The translations under genes and the position numbers were made by a program. The notes beneath the pieces were generated by a model. That model was not told where the DNA came from and searched no databases. It worked only from the letters and a program-made list of their open reading frames with translations. 64,000 nucleotides of DNA from Burkholderia cepacia GG4 (GTDB lineage: Bacteria > Pseudomonadota > Gammaproteobacteria > Burkholderiales > Burkholderiaceae): contig NC_018514.1 of NCBI RefSeq assembly GCF_000292915.1, positions 1,116,001 to 1,180,000 of the forward strand, in the 5' to 3' direction. How positions within the stretch are numbered: the stretch's first letter is position 1; each line of letters opens with the position of its first letter. Below are positions 19,389 to 29,345 of the stretch, piece by piece.

Positions 19389-21735
19389 AGTCGATGCTGA
19401 CCGGTTTGCTGCCGAAGTCGATCGCCACGGTGCGGTGCAACGGCGGCAGCGAGCCGTTGCGGATCTCGATCTGATAGACGCCCGGTGTCAGCGACACCGA
19501 GCGCAGCGGCGGGCTCGCGCCGCGCCGTGCGCCGTTCACGTACACATCGCCCCACGGGCGCACGTTGAAGCGCACCTGGACGGTTTCCTGCTTCGGCGGG
19601 CGCTGCTCGGCAGCCGGCGCGTTGACCGCGGCGACGGCCATGTCGGCGTCGGACGGCGACGGCGGTGCCGGTACGGGCGTGTGTGTGGTCGACGGCGATG
19701 CAGCGGCCTCTGACGGCGGCACGTTGACGACGCGCTCCGACGCGTCGAGGCTGCCGGCCGGCGCGATGGCCGAGCTCGAGCCGGCTTGCGACGACGTGGC
19801 GCCTGCAACGTCCGTGGCGGTCGTCGCGACCTGCGGCGCGGTGACGGTGGCCTCGACGGCGGGCGCGCTGGCTGGCGCGGCGGCCAGCGATGGCGGCGGC
19901 ACCTGCGCGGACGATCCGGCCGGCAGGCTCGACGGCGGCACGACGATCGGCGTCGGGCCATGCTGCGCGAGCGTAGCCTCCGGTGCGCTGGCCGAGGACG
20001 CCATGCCGGCCTGCGGCTGGCTTGCGCCGGTTTCCGATTCGCCGGCGACTCGCGCGGGTCGCGACAGATAGGTCGTGGCAATGCCGATAACGATCAACGC
20101 AGCCAGTGCGCCACCCACGTAGGTCTGCGTGCGCCGGTTGCCCGCCGTGATCAACGACGGGCGGCGCGGGGTGCGGGCCGAAGGTGATGCGCCCGGCGAG
20201 GACGTCGACGTGGAGGTACCACCAGCACCAGCACCAGCACCAGCACCAGCAATCGGCCCTGCCGTTCCGGTCAGGTTCCCGATACCCGTCGCGCCCCGCT
20301 GTCCGATGTCGGCCCCAGCGCTTGCCGATCGGATGGTGGCATCGTCATCCGCTTCGGTCTTCGACGCTGACGGCTCATCCTGCGACGCGTCCTTGGCGCG
20401 ATCCACATCACCTTCGAGTCCATCGGACCGGCCGGTTTTCGCGGATGGCGGCGACGCGTGCGACGCAGACGCCCCGGATGACGCCGCCGCTCCAGCGCCC
20501 GCGATCGCGGCACCTCCCACCGCCGCCTTCGACGCCGTAGACGCGCTGACTTCGGGCCCGTCGCCAGACACCGCGGATGAGGCGGACAGCGTATCCGGTG
20601 GGCTCGACCGGCTTTCCGGCCGTTCAGGCTCCGACGACCGCACATCCGGTGTTGCCTCGCCGGACGCCGTCCCGCCTGCACCGACCGACGCCGCAGCAGA
20701 AGCACCAGCATCCGCCTTCCCTTCCCCACCGCCCCCCGCCTCGGTCGCCGGCGCCGCGACGACCGAGCCATACCCGCCCCCCGTCCGCTCGACCTCCCGC
20801 AACCCGAGTTCCGCCGCGAACGCCGCGACCGACTCCGGCCGATCCGGGATCCGCAACTGCAGCGCGTGATCGATTGCCGCCAGGAACGCCGGGCTGTACA
20901 CCTCACCGGCCGGCCACTCGCGCGACGCAAGCGGCCGGTACGTGTCCTGGATGCTGCGCACGACGGCCGCCGGCGGCAATTCGCCCGTGATCAACGCGTG
21001 CATCACCGCGCCGAGCGCATAGAGATCCGTCCACGGCCCCTGGCTGAACGCGGGGTCGTCGGTGTACTGCTCGATCGGTGCGTAGCCGGGCTTGATCATC
21101 ATCGCGCCGTCGTCGACGAGATCGCCGATCCGTTTGCGCGCCGCGCCGAAGTCGAGCAGGATCGCGCTGCCGTTCGGGCGGATCAGCACGTTGTCGAGCG
21201 CGACGTCGCGATGGAAGCACTGCGCGCGATGCAGCGTATCGAGCGCGCCGAGCAGCGCGCCGACGATGTTGCGCAATTGCGTCTCGCTCATCCGCGTACC
21301 GCCGTCGAGCAGTTGCTTGAGCGTGCGCCCTTCGTAGAACGGCATCACCATGTACGCGGTGCCGTGGCTCTCCCAGAAATGCAGCACCTTGACGAGCCCC
21401 GGATGATCGAATTGCGCGAGCAGGCGCGCCTCGTTGAGGAACGCGCCGCGTCCCGCGTCGAACGCCTGCGCGAACCGCTCGGAGCGCAGCGACACCGTGT
21501 AGTCGCCGCCGCGCGTCGCGAGCATCGACGGCATGTATTCCTTGATCGCGACCGCGCGCCGCAACGTGCGGTCGAACGCGCGATAGACGATGCCGAAACC
21601 GCCGATCCCCAGCACCTCGTCGAGCTGCAGCTCGCCCAGGCGATGACCGAGCGGCAGCGGCCGCACCGTGAATTCGGGCGGGTCGCCACGGGTCGCCGTG
21701 TCGTGCTCGTTGTCTCTCGATAAAGGGTCCTTCAT
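19375..21735 (-). CDS. PpkA-like serine/threonine protein kinase of the T6SS
   Basis: 786 residues from the ATG at 21735, preceded by GCGAGGTAGAC. The cytoplasmic kinase domain (about 35-310) has all catalytic parts: glycine loop GIGGFG at 43-48, Lys65, HRD at 175-177 with Asn182, and DFG at 195-197. A 250-residue low-complexity Ala/Ser/Pro linker follows, then one membrane span (VGGALAALIVIGIATTYL, about 555-575), a second periplasmic linker, and a C-terminal PEGA-like domain (RPWGDVYVNGARRG). In the best-studied systems PpkA phosphorylates an FHA protein to activate T6SS firing, with TagF acting as repressor. Both partners are encoded here; the opposing phosphatase is not. Confidence 0.92.
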   Translation of the reverse strand: MKDPLSRDNEHDTATRGDPPEFTVRPLPLGHRLGELQLDEVLGIGGFGIVYRAFDRTLRRAVAIKEYMPSMLATRGGDYTVSLRSERFAQAFDAGRGAFLNEARLLAQFDHPGLVKVLHFWESHGTAYMVMPFYEGRTLKQLLDGGTRMSETQLRNIVGALLGALDTLHRAQCFHRDVALDNVLIRPNGSAILLDFGAARKRIGDLVDDGAMMIKPGYAPIEQYTDDPAFSQGPWTDLYALGAVMHALITGELPPAAVVRSIQDTYRPLASREWPAGEVYSPAFLAAIDHALQLRIPDRPESVAAFAAELGLREVERTGGGYGSVVAAPATEAGGGGEGKADAGASAAASVGAGGTASGEATPDVRSSEPERPESRSSPPDTLSASSAVSGDGPEVSASTASKAAVGGAAIAGAGAAASSGASASHASPPSAKTGRSDGLEGDVDRAKDASQDEPSASKTEADDDATIRSASAGADIGQRGATGIGNLTGTAGPIAGAGAGAGAGGTSTSTSSPGASPSARTPRRPSLITAGNRRTQTYVGGALAALIVIGIATTYLSRPARVAGESETGASQPQAGMASSASAPEATLAQHGPTPIVVPPSSLPAGSSAQVPPPSLAAAPASAPAVEATVTAPQVATTATDVAGATSSQAGSSSAIAPAGSLDASERVVNVPPSEAAASPSTTHTPVPAPPSPSDADMAVAAVNAPAAEQRPPKQETVQVRFNVRPWGDVYVNGARRGASPPLRSVSLTPGVYQIEIRNGSLPPLHRTVAIDFGSKPVSIDYAFE
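20221..20250. repeat. Hexanucleotide repeat ACCAGC x5 in kinase linker
   Basis: Five perfect copies of ACCAGC on the plus strand, coding for an Ala-Gly run on the minus strand. The unit is a multiple of three, so slippage would alter linker length without breaking the frame. Confidence 0.9.
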
Positions 21736-21801
21736 GTCTACCTCGCGATACCGCCTCCGTGTGGCCCGCGTTGCCCGCCGCCGACCGCTAGCCACTAGCC
21801 A

Positions 21802-22497
21802 CTAGCCGCCGCCGAACAGCGTCAGGAACAGCGCGTTGTCGGGTGTGCCCGTATGCGCATGGGTGCGCAGCGGCGATCCGTCGGCACGATTGGTCCACCA
21901 GAAGCTTGTCCCGCCGTGCGGATCGAAATAGCCGGACAGCCCGGGCCACGCCGCGAGCGCCGGCCGCTCCGGCAGCGTCGCCGGCCTTCCGTCGACGACC
22001 TCCGCCGGCGGCTCGGCGCCCGGCGCGAGCCGCACGCGGTCGAGCGTCTGCTCGAGATCGACCGGCGCGCGCGCATGCCGGATCGCATCGAGCAGCGCAT
22101 GGCCGATCTGCCAGTAGAACGGGTCCGCGGCGTCCGGCAGCCCGTTCCAGTAATCGGCCGCCGGCATCGGCAGCGTGGCGATCACCGGGTAATAACGCCC
22201 GACGCGGTCGCAGCTCGGCGCGAGACAGCCCGGCTGCACGCACGACGCACCGGCGCCCGCCGGGATCAGGAAATTCCAGACCGGCGCGACGGTGTAGTGG
22301 CGCGCGATCTCGTCCGCGCCGCGCTGGCGCATCGCGGCCATCCCCTGCTGGAGCCAGCGTTCCCACCAAAGTACGAGCGCATGCGGCAGCCGGCTGTTCA
22401 CGAAGTCGCCGGCGCCGGGAATCTTCCCGTACCAGGCCGGGGCGTCGCCATCGGCGCGCGCGCGCAGCGGGATGCGACTCATTGCTTCGGAGGGCAT
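21802..22497 (-). CDS. tagF: T6SS-associated protein TagF
   Basis: 231 residues when started at 22497, where GGAG stands 8 bases before the ATG. The ATG at 22482 (MSRIPLRARADG), which overlaps the tssM stop as ATGA, gives 226 residues and is also possible. Family signatures: WYGKIPGAGDFVNSRLP, a WERWLQQGM stretch, VWNFLIPAG, RVGRYYPVIATLP and SFWWTNRADGSP. TagF is a post-translational repressor of T6SS assembly that acts with the FHA protein. No C-terminal PppA-type phosphatase domain is fused, unlike in some species. A 7-base tandem repeat (CTAGCCA type) runs across the stop codon. Confidence 0.92.
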   Translation of the reverse strand: MPSEAMSRIPLRARADGDAPAWYGKIPGAGDFVNSRLPHALVLWWERWLQQGMAAMRQRGADEIARHYTVAPVWNFLIPAGAGASCVQPGCLAPSCDRVGRYYPVIATLPMPAADYWNGLPDAADPFYWQIGHALLDAIRHARAPVDLEQTLDRVRLAPGAEPPAEVVDGRPATLPERPALAAWPGLSGYFDPHGGTSFWWTNRADGSPLRTHAHTGTPDNALFLTLFGGG

Positions 22498-25400
22498 GTA
22501 AAGGACTCCATCTGGGGCAGCCTGAACGGGTTGCGGACACTGCCCGCATTCACCTGCAGCACGAGCGGTTTGCCGTCGACCGTGAAGCGCGCGAGCATCC
22601 GGTCCGAGCCGCGCCCGGCCGACACCGCCGCGCGGTCGAACAGCCGGTGCAGCGCCCACGGCCCATCGGTCGTAAAGCCGTCGGTCGCGCCGGCCGGCCC
22701 CGCCACCTGCAGCCGCACCTGGTTGCTGCCGCGCGGGCCCGGCCAGTCCACCGCGCTCTGCACGAGCGGGCCGTGCGCATAGCGGACGACCTGGCCGTCG
22801 ACGTCGAGCACCATCTCCGGGATCGACGGGTCCATCTCGAGCGTCTGGATCTGCACCTTCAACTGCGCCGTGCGCGCACCGCCGCCGAAATAGACGTCGC
22901 GGATCACGGCGGCCTTCTCGAACGACGCGAGCATCGCGGCCGCCGCCGGATCGGCATCCGCATTGCGGTTCGCGAAGCGCCACGGGTGCGACGTCGTATC
23001 GACGATCGACTGCAGGTTCTTCTGGAAGAAATCGTCCATCAGCCCGCCCGGCGCGAACATCTGCGCAAAATCCGCCGGTGCGACGTCACGCGCCGAGCCG
23101 CGCGCGAACGGATAGCGGCCCGCGATCGCCTGCCGGCAGAAATCCCCGACGTTCGCGCCGGCCCGCTGTGCGACGCTGCGTTGCTCGACGGTCGCGACGC
23201 TGCCGTTCGCGACGTTCGACAGGTCGTCGAGCACTTCGCGGAACGGCGTGGGCAGCCGCCCGGCCTGCGCGCGCAGCCGCGCGGGCGCATCGGACGGCGG
23301 CGCTTGCGCGCCGCTGCGCAGCGCGTCGTCGGTGGCCGTCAGGTACGTATAGAGCGCGTCGATCGACTTCAGCACCGCGTCGAACGCCTGGGCCTGGTCG
23401 CCGCTGCCCGGCGCGAACGCGCGCAGCCCGGCGAAGTGGCTGTCGACCACCTGCTCGGGGCTCGCGGGTACCGCCGCGGACGGATTCGCGTCGCTCGCGC
23501 CCTGCCCCGCGAAGATCTGCGACAACGAACTGCGCGCCTCGTCGACCTTGTCCTGGGCGCGCGACGCGAGATGGCGCGCGCCGCCCGGCGCATTGCCGAG
23601 CGCCGTGTCGCGCGCGAGCGCAACCATCAACCGGGTGAGCGGCGAATCCGCCGAAGACAGCGCACGCGCAACCTGGATGCTCTGTGCGAGCGTCGCCGTG
23701 CGCTGCAGCTTGAGGTCGGCGAGATAGTCGTCCCAGATCTTCAGGTAGTCGTTCAGGTACAACTGGCGGATGTCGCGCGCCCACGCGGCGGCGTCGTTCG
23801 GCCCGGGAATCTCGGACAGCCCGAGGTTCAGCACCCACACCTCCTCGCGCCCGTACGCGTCGACCTCGCCGGCCAGGCGCGGCGAGAACACGTTGCGATA
23901 GCCGTTGCGCGTGTAGAGGCCCGGCACGCCTTCCGACAACGGCTTGCCACTCTGGCGGCGGAATACCAGCGACGCATCCGGGCCCACCGCGCGCGCGACG
24001 CCGAAGTCGAACGCCGAGGTCGCCGGCCGCAGCGTATGCGTGAGCTGGCGATACAGCCGCTGCGAGAACGGCACCTGGCGCAGCCGGTCGCGCACGTCGG
24101 CCACGAGCCGCTCGTTCATCGGATACGGCGACACCGCCACCCGGTTGCCGAACAGTGCGGCGAGATGCGCACGCAGCGCCGAGCGTTCGGCCGGCGAGAA
24201 ATCGGGCGGCAACGCGCGCTCCATTTCCAGATCGACGACGGCCTGCACGAACGCCGGATCGTAGTGCGCGCTGTCGTACAGCATCAGGTAGGCCTTCAGC
24301 GCCGCATACGCGTATTCGGTTTCGTCGGGCCGCGCGTCGCGCAGCGCGGCCTCCATCCGGCGCGCGGCGAGCGGCAGCAGCACGTCGTCGAGCGCGCGCC
24401 GGTACACGGCGTCGACGGCCTCGTCGATCTTCTCGCCCTGGAACAGCCCCCAGCGGTACGCGAGCGGCGGATGCGACCGGTCGACACCGCCGGCATTCGC
24501 GAGCCCGCCGAGCGCGTCGAGCACCGGCAGCAGCCGTGCGATGTCGGCCGCATCCGAGAATTTCGCGCCGGCGATCTGCGTATCGACGGCGGGCACGCGC
24601 TGTGCGATCCGGTCGAGATACGCGCGATTGTTCGAGTAGCTGCGCAGCCATGCGGCCAGCACGGCCACGCTCACGACCGCGAGCAGCACATAGCCGGTGA
24701 TCTGCAGCACGCGCCGCTTCTGATGCCAGCGCAGGTCGCTGCCGGCGAGCGCGGCCTCGCGGAAGATGTGCTCCTGCAGCAGCGACTTCAGGAAGAAGCT
24801 GCGCCCGCTCGAGCCGACCTGCGCGACCGGCGGCACGCCCTCGATCTTCAGGAAGCGCTTGATGCCGCTCATCACGCGGTCGAACGCGGTGCCCTCCTGC
24901 GTGCCGCTCGTCAGGTACACGCCGCGCAGCATCGGCATCGGCTCGAAGCTCGACACGGAAAACACTTCGGCGACGAACTGGCCGAGCAGGTCCTGCAGGT
25001 CGGCGACCTGCTGCGGCAGCAGGTACGCCATCTCGCGCTGGCGCGCGTCGGTCTGCGCGGCGAGCAGTTCGGGAAGCCCGTCGTTCAGCCGCTGGTGCAG
25101 CAGCCGGTATTCGCGGTCGAACGCGGCACGCAGATCGAAGCCCGGCGCCTCGCACTGCGCGAGCGGGAACGTGAAACCCCACACCTGCGCGCATTCCGCG
25201 CGGCCGAAAGCGCCGAAATACTCGGCGAAGCCGGCCAGCAGGTCGGCCTTCGTCACGAGCAGGTAGACGGGAAAACGGATGCCGAGCTGGGCGCGCAATT
25301 CGAGCAGCCGCTTGCGCAGCACCATCGCATGCTGCGTACGCTCGGCTTCCGACGCACCGACCAGATCGGCAACGCTGATCGTCAGCATCGCGCCGTTCAG

Positions 25401-26108
25401 CGGCTGGCGCGTCCGGTACTTCTTCAGCAATTCGACGAAGCCCTTCCACTCGGCTTCGTCGAGCGCGCGGTTACCTTCGTGGGTCGTATAGCGGCCGGCC
25501 GTGTCGATCAGCACTGCGTCGTTCGTGAACCACCAGTCGCAGTGCCGGGTGCCGCCGACGCCGCGAATCGCCGCGCGGCCGAACTGCTCGGCGAGCGGAA
25601 AACTGAGCCCGGAATTGACGAGCGCGGTCGTCTTGCCCGAACCCGGCGCACCGATGAACACATACCACGGGAGCTGGTACAGATACTGGCGCGACATCCG
25701 GTCGAACCAGTGCGCGAGGCCGCTGCGCGCGGTCTCGGCTTGCCCGAAGCGGACTTTCTTCAGCAGCGTCGCGGCCTCGTCGAAGCGGCTGCGCAGTTCG
25801 TCGAGCTGCGCCTTCGCCGGATCGTCGGCGGTGGCCGGCCCGGGTGCGGCTGCGCGCAACTGGTTCAGCAACTGCGCGTTGAGGCGGCTCGCGTGCCAGC
25901 TTCGCCATGCCACGCGCGCGCCCCACGCGACGAACAGGACCGCGATCGTCCCGCCGCGCGCCCAGCCGCTCTCGAGCGGCCGGACCTCGGCGAACGCGAA
26001 CAGCGGGCCGGCGAGCCACACGAAGCACGCCAGCAGGACGAGACCGGCGAAGGTCCAGATCTCCCGCGACGGCAACGGCCGGACCAAACGCGCGACAGCC
26101 TGGTTCAT
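22479..26108 (-). CDS. tssM: T6SS inner-membrane protein TssM (IcmF)
   Basis: 1209 residues from the ATG at 26108. Two membrane spans lie near 18-38 and 53-68, with a third near 430-450. A cytoplasmic P-loop domain between them has Walker A GAPGSGKT at 153-160. The long periplasmic part contains the IcmF-related block (YTRNGYRNVFSPRL) and a C-terminal TssM beta domain that contacts TssJ. TssM with TssL and TssJ makes the trans-envelope complex. One base separates the start from the tssL stop. Confidence 0.97.
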   Translation of the reverse strand: MNQAVARLVRPLPSREIWTFAGLVLLACFVWLAGPLFAFAEVRPLESGWARGGTIAVLFVAWGARVAWRSWHASRLNAQLLNQLRAAAPGPATADDPAKAQLDELRSRFDEAATLLKKVRFGQAETARSGLAHWFDRMSRQYLYQLPWYVFIGAPGSGKTTALVNSGLSFPLAEQFGRAAIRGVGGTRHCDWWFTNDAVLIDTAGRYTTHEGNRALDEAEWKGFVELLKKYRTRQPLNGAMLTISVADLVGASEAERTQHAMVLRKRLLELRAQLGIRFPVYLLVTKADLLAGFAEYFGAFGRAECAQVWGFTFPLAQCEAPGFDLRAAFDREYRLLHQRLNDGLPELLAAQTDARQREMAYLLPQQVADLQDLLGQFVAEVFSVSSFEPMPMLRGVYLTSGTQEGTAFDRVMSGIKRFLKIEGVPPVAQVGSSGRSFFLKSLLQEHIFREAALAGSDLRWHQKRRVLQITGYVLLAVVSVAVLAAWLRSYSNNRAYLDRIAQRVPAVDTQIAGAKFSDAADIARLLPVLDALGGLANAGGVDRSHPPLAYRWGLFQGEKIDEAVDAVYRRALDDVLLPLAARRMEAALRDARPDETEYAYAALKAYLMLYDSAHYDPAFVQAVVDLEMERALPPDFSPAERSALRAHLAALFGNRVAVSPYPMNERLVADVRDRLRQVPFSQRLYRQLTHTLRPATSAFDFGVARAVGPDASLVFRRQSGKPLSEGVPGLYTRNGYRNVFSPRLAGEVDAYGREEVWVLNLGLSEIPGPNDAAAWARDIRQLYLNDYLKIWDDYLADLKLQRTATLAQSIQVARALSSADSPLTRLMVALARDTALGNAPGGARHLASRAQDKVDEARSSLSQIFAGQGASDANPSAAVPASPEQVVDSHFAGLRAFAPGSGDQAQAFDAVLKSIDALYTYLTATDDALRSGAQAPPSDAPARLRAQAGRLPTPFREVLDDLSNVANGSVATVEQRSVAQRAGANVGDFCRQAIAGRYPFARGSARDVAPADFAQMFAPGGLMDDFFQKNLQSIVDTTSHPWRFANRNADADPAAAAMLASFEKAAVIRDVYFGGGARTAQLKVQIQTLEMDPSIPEMVLDVDGQVVRYAHGPLVQSAVDWPGPRGSNQVRLQVAGPAGATDGFTTDGPWALHRLFDRAAVSAGRGSDRMLARFTVDGKPLVLQVNAGSVRNPFRLPQMESFTCPPKQ

Positions 26109-26109
26109 G

Positions 26110-27429
26110 TCAGTTGGCCCCCTGCGTCGCGCCGGCTGCGGCGTTGCCGGGTGCCGGCAGCAGCGTGATCTCGACACGCCGGTTCAGCGCGCGGTTCGTG
26201 GGCGAGTCGTTCGGCGCGACCGGGTCGAGCGTGCCGCGCCCTTCCGCCGCGAGCCGCTCCGGATGACCGAGCCGCGCGGCGATCATGCTGCGCACGGCCT
26301 CCGCCCGTTCGCGCGACAGGTCCCAGTTCGACGCGAAACGCGCCGTATGCACGGGCGTATCGTCGGTATAGCCGGTCACGCGCACGTTGCCGGGCACCTG
26401 GTTCAGTGCATCCGCGACGCGCGCGAGCACCGGCGTGTAACGGTCGATCACCGACGTCGAGCCGGACTTGAACAGCCCGTCGCCGCGCAGCACGATCACG
26501 CTGCGATCGGCGTCGTCGCGCACCGACACCAGGCCGGCGGCGATTTGCGGCGCAAGGAACTGCGCGATGCGCGGCACCGGCGCCGGGCGCGGCGGCGCCT
26601 GCGCGGGCTGCAGTTTCGGCACGTGCAGCGCGTCGATCGATGTGAACAGCTGGTCCGAATGCCCGGCGAGCGCGATGCGCAGCCCGACGAACACGCCGAA
26701 GCCGATCAGCAGCGCGAGCGCCACGCAGACCCACAGCGGCACGACGAAACGGCGCGCGACGTCGCGCGAGACGACGTCGCGCCAGTGCGGCGACAGCGCG
26801 GGATCGAATTCGCCACGCACCGAGCGGATTGTCTGCGCGAGCTGGCGGCGCAGCGCATCGAGTTGCGCGTGGCCGTTGTCGAGCACGCGATAACGGCCCT
26901 CGAACCCGAGCGCGAGACAGAAATACAGCAGCTCCAGCAGGTCGAGATGCTGGCGCGGTTGCTGCGACAGGCGCTCGAGCAGGTGGAAGAACTTCTCGCC
27001 GCCCCAGGTTTCGTTGTGGAACGACACGAGCAGGCTGTGCGACGACCACACGCTGCCGCCCCACGGGGTCAGCGCGGCCGCTTCGTCGAGCGCCGTGCAC
27101 AGGCCGTAGCGCGCGCCGATGATCGCCTCCGACGGCACGCCGGCCTCCTGCGCGCGTGCCTCGAACTGGCGGATCTCGACGACGAGATGCTCGCGCAGCC
27201 ACGCCGGATTCGGATGATGGACGGTCGAGCGGATCTGCGGCACGAGGTTGAGCAGCGGGTTCGCGGCCGCGACGAGCGGGTTCGTGCCGCTCGCGGCCCA
27301 GCGACCGGGCCGCGGCTGCGTGGCTGTCGGCCCGGCGGCACCGGACGCTGCCGCCGGATGCATGCCGCCCGGATTCGGCGGCACGAATCCGCCGGCGCCG
27401 GCAGAAATCGAATCGGAGGAAGAATTCAT
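26110..27429 (-). CDS. tssL: T6SS inner-membrane protein TssL (DotU) with OmpA-like domain
   Basis: 439 residues. A proline-rich N-terminus is followed by a DotU domain (about 50-225: NPLLNLVPQIRST, YGLCTALDEAA, HNETWGGEKFFHLLERL, LELLYFCLALGFEGRYRV). One membrane span lies near 230-258. A periplasmic OmpA-like peptidoglycan-binding domain ends the protein (VTGYTDDTPVHTARFASNWD, LSRERAEAVRSM, SPTNRALNRRVEITLLP). This is the extended TssL form that can anchor the complex to the cell wall by itself. Confidence 0.96.
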   Translation of the reverse strand: MNSSSDSISAGAGGFVPPNPGGMHPAAASGAAGPTATQPRPGRWAASGTNPLVAAANPLLNLVPQIRSTVHHPNPAWLREHLVVEIRQFEARAQEAGVPSEAIIGARYGLCTALDEAAALTPWGGSVWSSHSLLVSFHNETWGGEKFFHLLERLSQQPRQHLDLLELLYFCLALGFEGRYRVLDNGHAQLDALRRQLAQTIRSVRGEFDPALSPHWRDVVSRDVARRFVVPLWVCVALALLIGFGVFVGLRIALAGHSDQLFTSIDALHVPKLQPAQAPPRPAPVPRIAQFLAPQIAAGLVSVRDDADRSVIVLRGDGLFKSGSTSVIDRYTPVLARVADALNQVPGNVRVTGYTDDTPVHTARFASNWDLSRERAEAVRSMIAARLGHPERLAAEGRGTLDPVAPNDSPTNRALNRRVEITLLPAPGNAAAGATQGAN

Positions 27430-27444
27430 CGCGCTGCCCCTCCG

Positions 27445-28833
27445 TCACCCGCGTATCGCCCAGAACTCCATCGAGAGCCCCGGGAATTCGCCTGCGAAAT
27501 GAAATGCGAGACCGCCGGAGCGCGCCAGCTGCTTCCACAGGTCACTGCCCTTGTCGATCTCGAAGTACGTATGGCCCGCGTGATACGGGATCTGCCGCGG
27601 CGCGACCGGCAACTGGCGCATCGTGATGCCCGGCAGCTGCAGCTGCACCAGGTCACGGATCCGCTCGACCGGGCCGAGTTTCGCCTGCGCGGGAAACCGC
27701 GTGCGCAGGCTGTCGGCCGGCACGTCCGCGCGCACCGCGAGCACGAAGCCGGCCGTGTCGCGCAGCGCGGGATCGGCGAGCGTCGCGACCCGGATGCCGT
27801 TGCCCGCGTCGCGCAACTCGATCTGGATCGCGTTTTGCTCCAGCACCGTCGACAGCGACCGGCGCAACTCCGTCATCAGTTCGGCGAAGCTCGTGCGCAG
27901 GTCGTCGTGCACGTAGACCGCGAGCGACTGCGGGCGCCGGCCCGCCGCCGTGAACGTGCTGAGATCGCACGCGAGCTTCAGCCAGTCGCGGAACAGCGCC
28001 TCCGGATGGGTCGCGACGTCCTGCTGCGCATGCCAGGTCAGCGCCAGATAGCGGTTCACGAGCTGCAGCAGCAGGAAGTCAGCGACTTCCGACACACCGC
28101 CGCGCCCCGGTTCCGACAATCGTTCGGCAAGCGCGTCGCTGCGCTGCGTGAGCAGTCCGTGCAGCTCGCGCGTGTACGCCAGCAGCGCGGCATCGCGCTG
28201 TGCGACCAGGCGTGGCGGAATATAGCCGCCGTCGACGAGCAGCCGCGCATCGGTGCGCCGCTCGACGATCCGCGCGACGCCGAGCGCATGCCAGTCACCG
28301 GTCAGCTGGGTGTCGAGCATCAGCCTGACGTTCAGGCGTCCCGTCTGCAGCAATGCCGGGCCGAGCGCGACCGCGTTCGCATCGGCCACTTCGTACTCGC
28401 GCACGACGTAGCGCGCGACGTCCACGTTGCCGTTGCCGCGACCGTTGCCGCCTGCGTCGAACGACATCTCCTCGCCGCCGCCGCGCCACAGCGGCAGCGC
28501 GAGCACGACGAGCTGGTCCTTCGCATCGGTCGGCACGTCGAGCGGCTCGGGCAGATCGTCGGGATGCGACAGGTCGAACGGCGTGCCGTCGCGCATCACG
28601 CCCGCCGCCGCGCGCAGCGCGACCTTGCCGAGCGCGAGCTGCTCGCGGTCGAGTTCGAGCGTGTCGAAGCCCCAGTAGAACCCTTGCAGTGGCAGGCAGC
28701 GCAGCGCGACGTAGCGTTCCCAGTGCCGTTCGAGCTGCTGGAAATGCTGCGGCCGCAGGAACATTCCTTCGGTCCACACCACGCGCTGGCGCAGTGCGGC
28801 GACCGGTGTCGCGGACATCGTCGGTTCCGTCAT
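27445..28833 (-). CDS. tssK: T6SS baseplate adaptor TssK
   Basis: 462 residues from the ATG at 28833, which overlaps the tssJ stop as ATGA. Signatures: VVWTEGMFLRPQHFQQLERH at the start, GFDTLELDREQLALGKVAL, and a C-terminal receptor-like domain with YFEIDKGSDLWKQLARSGGL and HFAGEFPGLSMEFWAIRG. TssK links the baseplate to the TssL-TssM membrane complex and is related to phage receptor-binding proteins. Confidence 0.96.
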   Translation of the reverse strand: MTEPTMSATPVAALRQRVVWTEGMFLRPQHFQQLERHWERYVALRCLPLQGFYWGFDTLELDREQLALGKVALRAAAGVMRDGTPFDLSHPDDLPEPLDVPTDAKDQLVVLALPLWRGGGEEMSFDAGGNGRGNGNVDVARYVVREYEVADANAVALGPALLQTGRLNVRLMLDTQLTGDWHALGVARIVERRTDARLLVDGGYIPPRLVAQRDAALLAYTRELHGLLTQRSDALAERLSEPGRGGVSEVADFLLLQLVNRYLALTWHAQQDVATHPEALFRDWLKLACDLSTFTAAGRRPQSLAVYVHDDLRTSFAELMTELRRSLSTVLEQNAIQIELRDAGNGIRVATLADPALRDTAGFVLAVRADVPADSLRTRFPAQAKLGPVERIRDLVQLQLPGITMRQLPVAPRQIPYHAGHTYFEIDKGSDLWKQLARSGGLAFHFAGEFPGLSMEFWAIRG

Positions 28834-29345
28834 GGGCGCCCCCGCGCGTCGTTCAGCGCGAGACCGCCGTTCCTGACCGCGATCGACAGCTTCAGCTCGC
28901 CGGGCGACGTCTGCCAGAACTTGTAGAGATTGAGCGGTTTCGCGCGCGGCAACGGCACCGTCAGGCGCCAGCGATTCTTTTCGAGCATGCGGTACTCGGC
29001 GACCACGCCGATCGCACCGGCCTCGACATTGCCGCTGTAGTGCAGCGTGCGCGACTCGCCGGGCCGCAGGATCATGCGGTCGGTGCCGAGCAGGTCCGCG
29101 CCGAGGACGTTCCCGGGCTTGTCCTGGAGCGAGAAGAAGTCCGCGCCATCGAACGTCGACGCCGCGCGAAGCTGGAACACCTTCAGCACGATCGGCGCAG
29201 GCTTGCGGTTGACGTCGAGGTTGACGTCCGGCGCAACGTCGACCGTGATCGCATACGGCACCGCGGCCGCACGCTCGGTCGCGCCGCATCCGGGCAACAG
29301 CAATACACACCCCAATACGATGAACCCGCTCGACCGCCATCGCAT
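28830..29345 (-). CDS. tssJ: T6SS outer-membrane lipoprotein TssJ
   Basis: 171 residues with a lipoprotein signal peptide: charged MRWRSSG, hydrophobic FIVLGCVLLL, lipobox LPGC with Cys20. TssJ features are PAPIVLKVFQLRAASTFDGA, LGADLLGTDRMILRPGES and a late LKLSIAVRNGGLAL. It anchors TssM at the outer membrane. It is the first gene of the long leftward operon; a 631-base divergent region lies upstream. Confidence 0.95.
   Translation of the reverse strand: MRWRSSGFIVLGCVLLLPGCGATERAAAVPYAITVDVAPDVNLDVNRKPAPIVLKVFQLRAASTFDGADFFSLQDKPGNVLGADLLGTDRMILRPGESRTLHYSGNVEAGAIGVVAEYRMLEKNRWRLTVPLPRAKPLNLYKFWQTSPGELKLSIAVRNGGLALNDARGRP

Noticed and set aside
23078..26028. CRISPR-like or tandem-repeat structure in the high-GC T6SS DNA
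   Set aside because: Apparent repetition is due to GC-rich codon bias; no regular repeat-spacer pattern.
21843..26168. Plus-strand frame of 1441 codons opposite tssM
   Set aside because: Shadow frame; the minus strand encodes TssM with all its domains.
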